From Agrobacterium cavarae (GTDB lineage: Bacteria > Pseudomonadota > Alphaproteobacteria > Rhizobiales > Rhizobiaceae): a DNA stretch of 64,000 nucleotides. A program made the translations under genes and the position numbers. Location of the stretch: positions 263,890 through 327,889 of the forward strand of contig NZ_SISF01000034.1 in assembly GCF_004310285.1 (NCBI RefSeq), written 5' to 3'. This document shows, piece by piece, positions 62,238 through 64,000 of the stretch. Below the pieces are notes generated by a model. That model was given only the letters and a program-made list of their open reading frames with translations. It did not search any database and was not told the DNA's origin. Position 1 is the first letter of the stretch; every line of letters begins with the position of its first letter.

Positions 62238-64000
62238 ATGACCAAGGTGCGTCAATCCACTGATAACGACTTCCCCTTGGTGGACAGGCGTGGGCGCTCC
62301 GCCACCGTGCTTCGTATTCTATTGCTGGCGCTTGTGCTCGTCGCCGCTGCCATTGCTTTCGTTTACTTCAAGGACTCGCTCGAAAACGAGATTGTGCTTG
62401 GGATCCTCGGCGTTCTTGCCATGCTCGGGATTTTCTTCCTCGTCTCGTCCGTGATCGGTTTCATCGAGGTGATGCCGCAGTCTCAATCCGACGGGATGGC
62501 GCGGCGGTTTCTCTCGTCCCATCCTGAAGGCACGTTGATCACCGACACCAAGGGGCGGCTGGTTTATGCCAACGCTACCTATTGCCAGATGACCGGCGCG
62601 ACCCGTGCGACGGACATACAAAGCCTCGAACAGCTACTGTCGCGAGACCGGGAATCGACCGAGGCACTCTATCGGCTGATCAACGGACTGCGCGAAGGAC
62701 GGGACGGTTACGAAGAGTTTCGTCTTCTCAAACCTCTCAGCCAGTCGGCCGTCAGTCAGCCCGGTCCACGCTGGTTCCGGCTCAAGGCGCGTTTGCTGAA
62801 GGAGGTGAACGGGCAGGACCTGCACGTTTTCCAGATCGCCGACATTACCGCCGAGCGCGAGGACCAGGAGCGTTTCTTCCGCGAATTGCAGAATGCCATC
62901 GATTATCTGGACCACGCCCCTGCCGGCTTCTTCGCCGCAGGACGCAAGGGCGATATCGTTTATCTCAACGCGACGCTGTCCGAATGGCTTGGCATCGATC
63001 TCGCGCAGTTTTCGCCGGGCTCTCTGAATGTTTCCGATATCGTCGCAGGCGAGGGGATGGCACTGATTGAATCGGTTCAGCCGCACGCGGGCAGCAACCG
63101 AACGGAAATGCTCGATCTCGACATGCGCCGCGTCAACGGCCAGAGCATGCCGGCTCGTCTCGTTCATCAGGTAACAGCGGCGCGTGACGGTGCGCCTGGT
63201 GAAACCCGGACACTCGTTCTGATGCGTCCCAAGGGGCAGGAGAACGCAGAATCCTCGTCTGCTATGCGGTTCACCCGCTTCTTCAACAATACGCCGATGG
63301 CGATCGCATCGCTGGATGGTGAGGGACGCATCCTGCGCACCAATGCGCCGTTCCTGAAGCTGTTTTCTGGTGTCGTCAGCCGCGATGATATCGACAGCGC
63401 CGTCGCGTTCGAAACCGTGCTGCATGACAATGAGAAAGCCAAGCTTGCGCAGGCGATGAGCGCTGCGAAAGATCGCCAGGGCGATATTCCGCCTTTCGAT
63501 TCCCGCCATCCGAAGGATGAGACGCGCCACTTCCGTTTCTACGTCAATGCCGTCATCGACCAGAACGACGAGGCACCTGAAGAGGTGGCGATCGTCTATG
63601 CGATCGAGGTGACCGAGCAGAAGGCGCTTGAAACCCAGATGGCGCAAACGCAGAAGATGAACGCTGTCGGTACGCTTGCAGGCGGCATCGCGCATGACTT
63701 CAACAATGTACTCACCGCCATTCTGCTGTCGTCAGACCATTTGTTGCTGCAGGCGCGGCCGGCTGACGCAAGCTTTGCAGACCTGATGGAAATCAAGCGC
63801 AATGCGAACCGTGCCGCTGTTCTTGTGCGACAGTTGCTGGCGTTCTCGCGCAAGCAGACGATGCGTCCTGCTGTTCTCAATCTGACCGACGTGATCGGCG
63901 ATCTGCGCATGTTGGTCGACCGGCTGATTTCCGGCACCAACGTCAAGTTGGAAGTGGACTATGGCCGCGATCTCTGGCCGGTGAAAACCGACCTGTCCCA
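62238..64000 (+). CDS. cckA: Hybrid sensor histidine kinase CckA (5' part; runs off the window)
   Basis: 587 codons are visible from ATG 62238, open to the end of the window. Two membrane spans at about residues 24-44 and 51-74, then PAS-like domains (SSHPEGTLITDTKGRLVYANATY; HAPAGFFAAGRKGDIVYLNATL; NTPMAIASLDGEGRILRTNAPF, in parts), then the HisKA box MNAVGTLAGGIAHDFNNVL with the phospho-accepting His486. In alphaproteobacteria CckA passes phosphate through ChpT to CtrA and controls the cell cycle. The ATPase and receiver domains lie beyond the window. The two palindromic elements occupy its leader. Confidence 0.95.
   Translation, partial: MTKVRQSTDNDFPLVDRRGRSATVLRILLLALVLVAAAIAFVYFKDSLENEIVLGILGVLAMLGIFFLVSSVIGFIEVMPQSQSDGMARRFLSSHPEGTLITDTKGRLVYANATYCQMTGATRATDIQSLEQLLSRDRESTEALYRLINGLREGRDGYEEFRLLKPLSQSAVSQPGPRWFRLKARLLKEVNGQDLHVFQIADITAEREDQERFFRELQNAIDYLDHAPAGFFAAGRKGDIVYLNATLSEWLGIDLAQFSPGSLNVSDIVAGEGMALIESVQPHAGSNRTEMLDLDMRRVNGQSMPARLVHQVTAARDGAPGETRTLVLMRPKGQENAESSSAMRFTRFFNNTPMAIASLDGEGRILRTNAPFLKLFSGVVSRDDIDSAVAFETVLHDNEKAKLAQAMSAAKDRQGDIPPFDSRHPKDETRHFRFYVNAVIDQNDEAPEEVAIVYAIEVTEQKALETQMAQTQKMNAVGTLAGGIAHDFNNVLTAILLSSDHLLLQARPADASFADLMEIKRNANRAAVLVRQLLAFSRKQTMRPAVLNLTDVIGDLRMLVDRLISGTNVKLEVDYGRDLWPVKTDLS

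Overview
This window is a gene-dense stretch of an alphaproteobacterial chromosome, most likely from the family Rhizobiaceae (Agrobacterium/Rhizobium-like). The evidence is the gene set and its arrangement: glnB-glnA under a sigma-54 promoter, a pyruvate dehydrogenase operon with a lipoyl domain fused to E1 beta and an SGNH esterase between E2 and lpd, znuA / znuC-znuB-zur, an alphaproteobacterial SOS box (GAAC-N7-GAAC) between uvrA and ssb, an IalB-family protein, a PHO box, and the start of the cell-cycle kinase gene cckA. No rRNA, tRNA, CRISPR array, transposase or prophage gene was recognised; it is mostly core chromosome.

Layout. 1-6.2 kb: the 3' part of tgt, pabB, a secreted phytase-like esterase behind a PHO box, a small hypothetical gene and recG. 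6.2-18.6 kb: sdhE-mfd, a small exported protein, an EamA transporter, a FrnE/DsbA-like gene broken by an amber codon inside its CXXC motif, an orphan peptide-binding protein, an IalB-family protein, hspQ, a second EamA transporter and the glnB-glnA nitrogen operon. 18.9-26.1 kb: NAD(P)HX repair (nnrE/nnrD), a LacI regulator divergent from beta-mannosidase and an aldo/keto reductase, and an RcnB-like protein. 26.1-30.8 kb: a zinc-uptake block (CobW-type GTPase, znuA, znuC, znuB, zur) with Zur-type palindromes in both control regions. 30.8-38.5 kb: gamma carbonic anhydrase, FAH-family hydrolase, dusA, a DUF72 protein, uvrA and ssb. 38.5-48.2 kb: DUF2000 / AraC pair, an FtsB-like protein, pdhA-pdhB-pdhC-esterase-lpd, two GlsB/YeaQ small membrane proteins and lipA. 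48.2-64 kb: a repeat-filled gap, parE, an exported alpha/beta hydrolase, tpiA, secG, pyrG, a VOC protein, an RND efflux pair, a FliO-like membrane protein with a possible small downstream gene, a pair of inverted palindromic repeats, and cckA running off the end.

How it fits together. Several groups are coherent modules: glnB-glnA for nitrogen assimilation, znu/zur for zinc homeostasis, pdh-lpd-lipA for making and using lipoyl enzymes, and recG/mfd/uvrA/ssb for repair. The most unusual observations are the twin inverted palindromes just before cckA, whose arms differ from each other but are each internally complementary; two separate genes interrupted by in-frame TAG; a Tgt lacking two of its usual zinc-binding cysteines; and a possible 51-residue gene after the FliO-like gene. 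I did not find an obvious new multi-gene system. All similarity statements are from motif recognition, without database searches.
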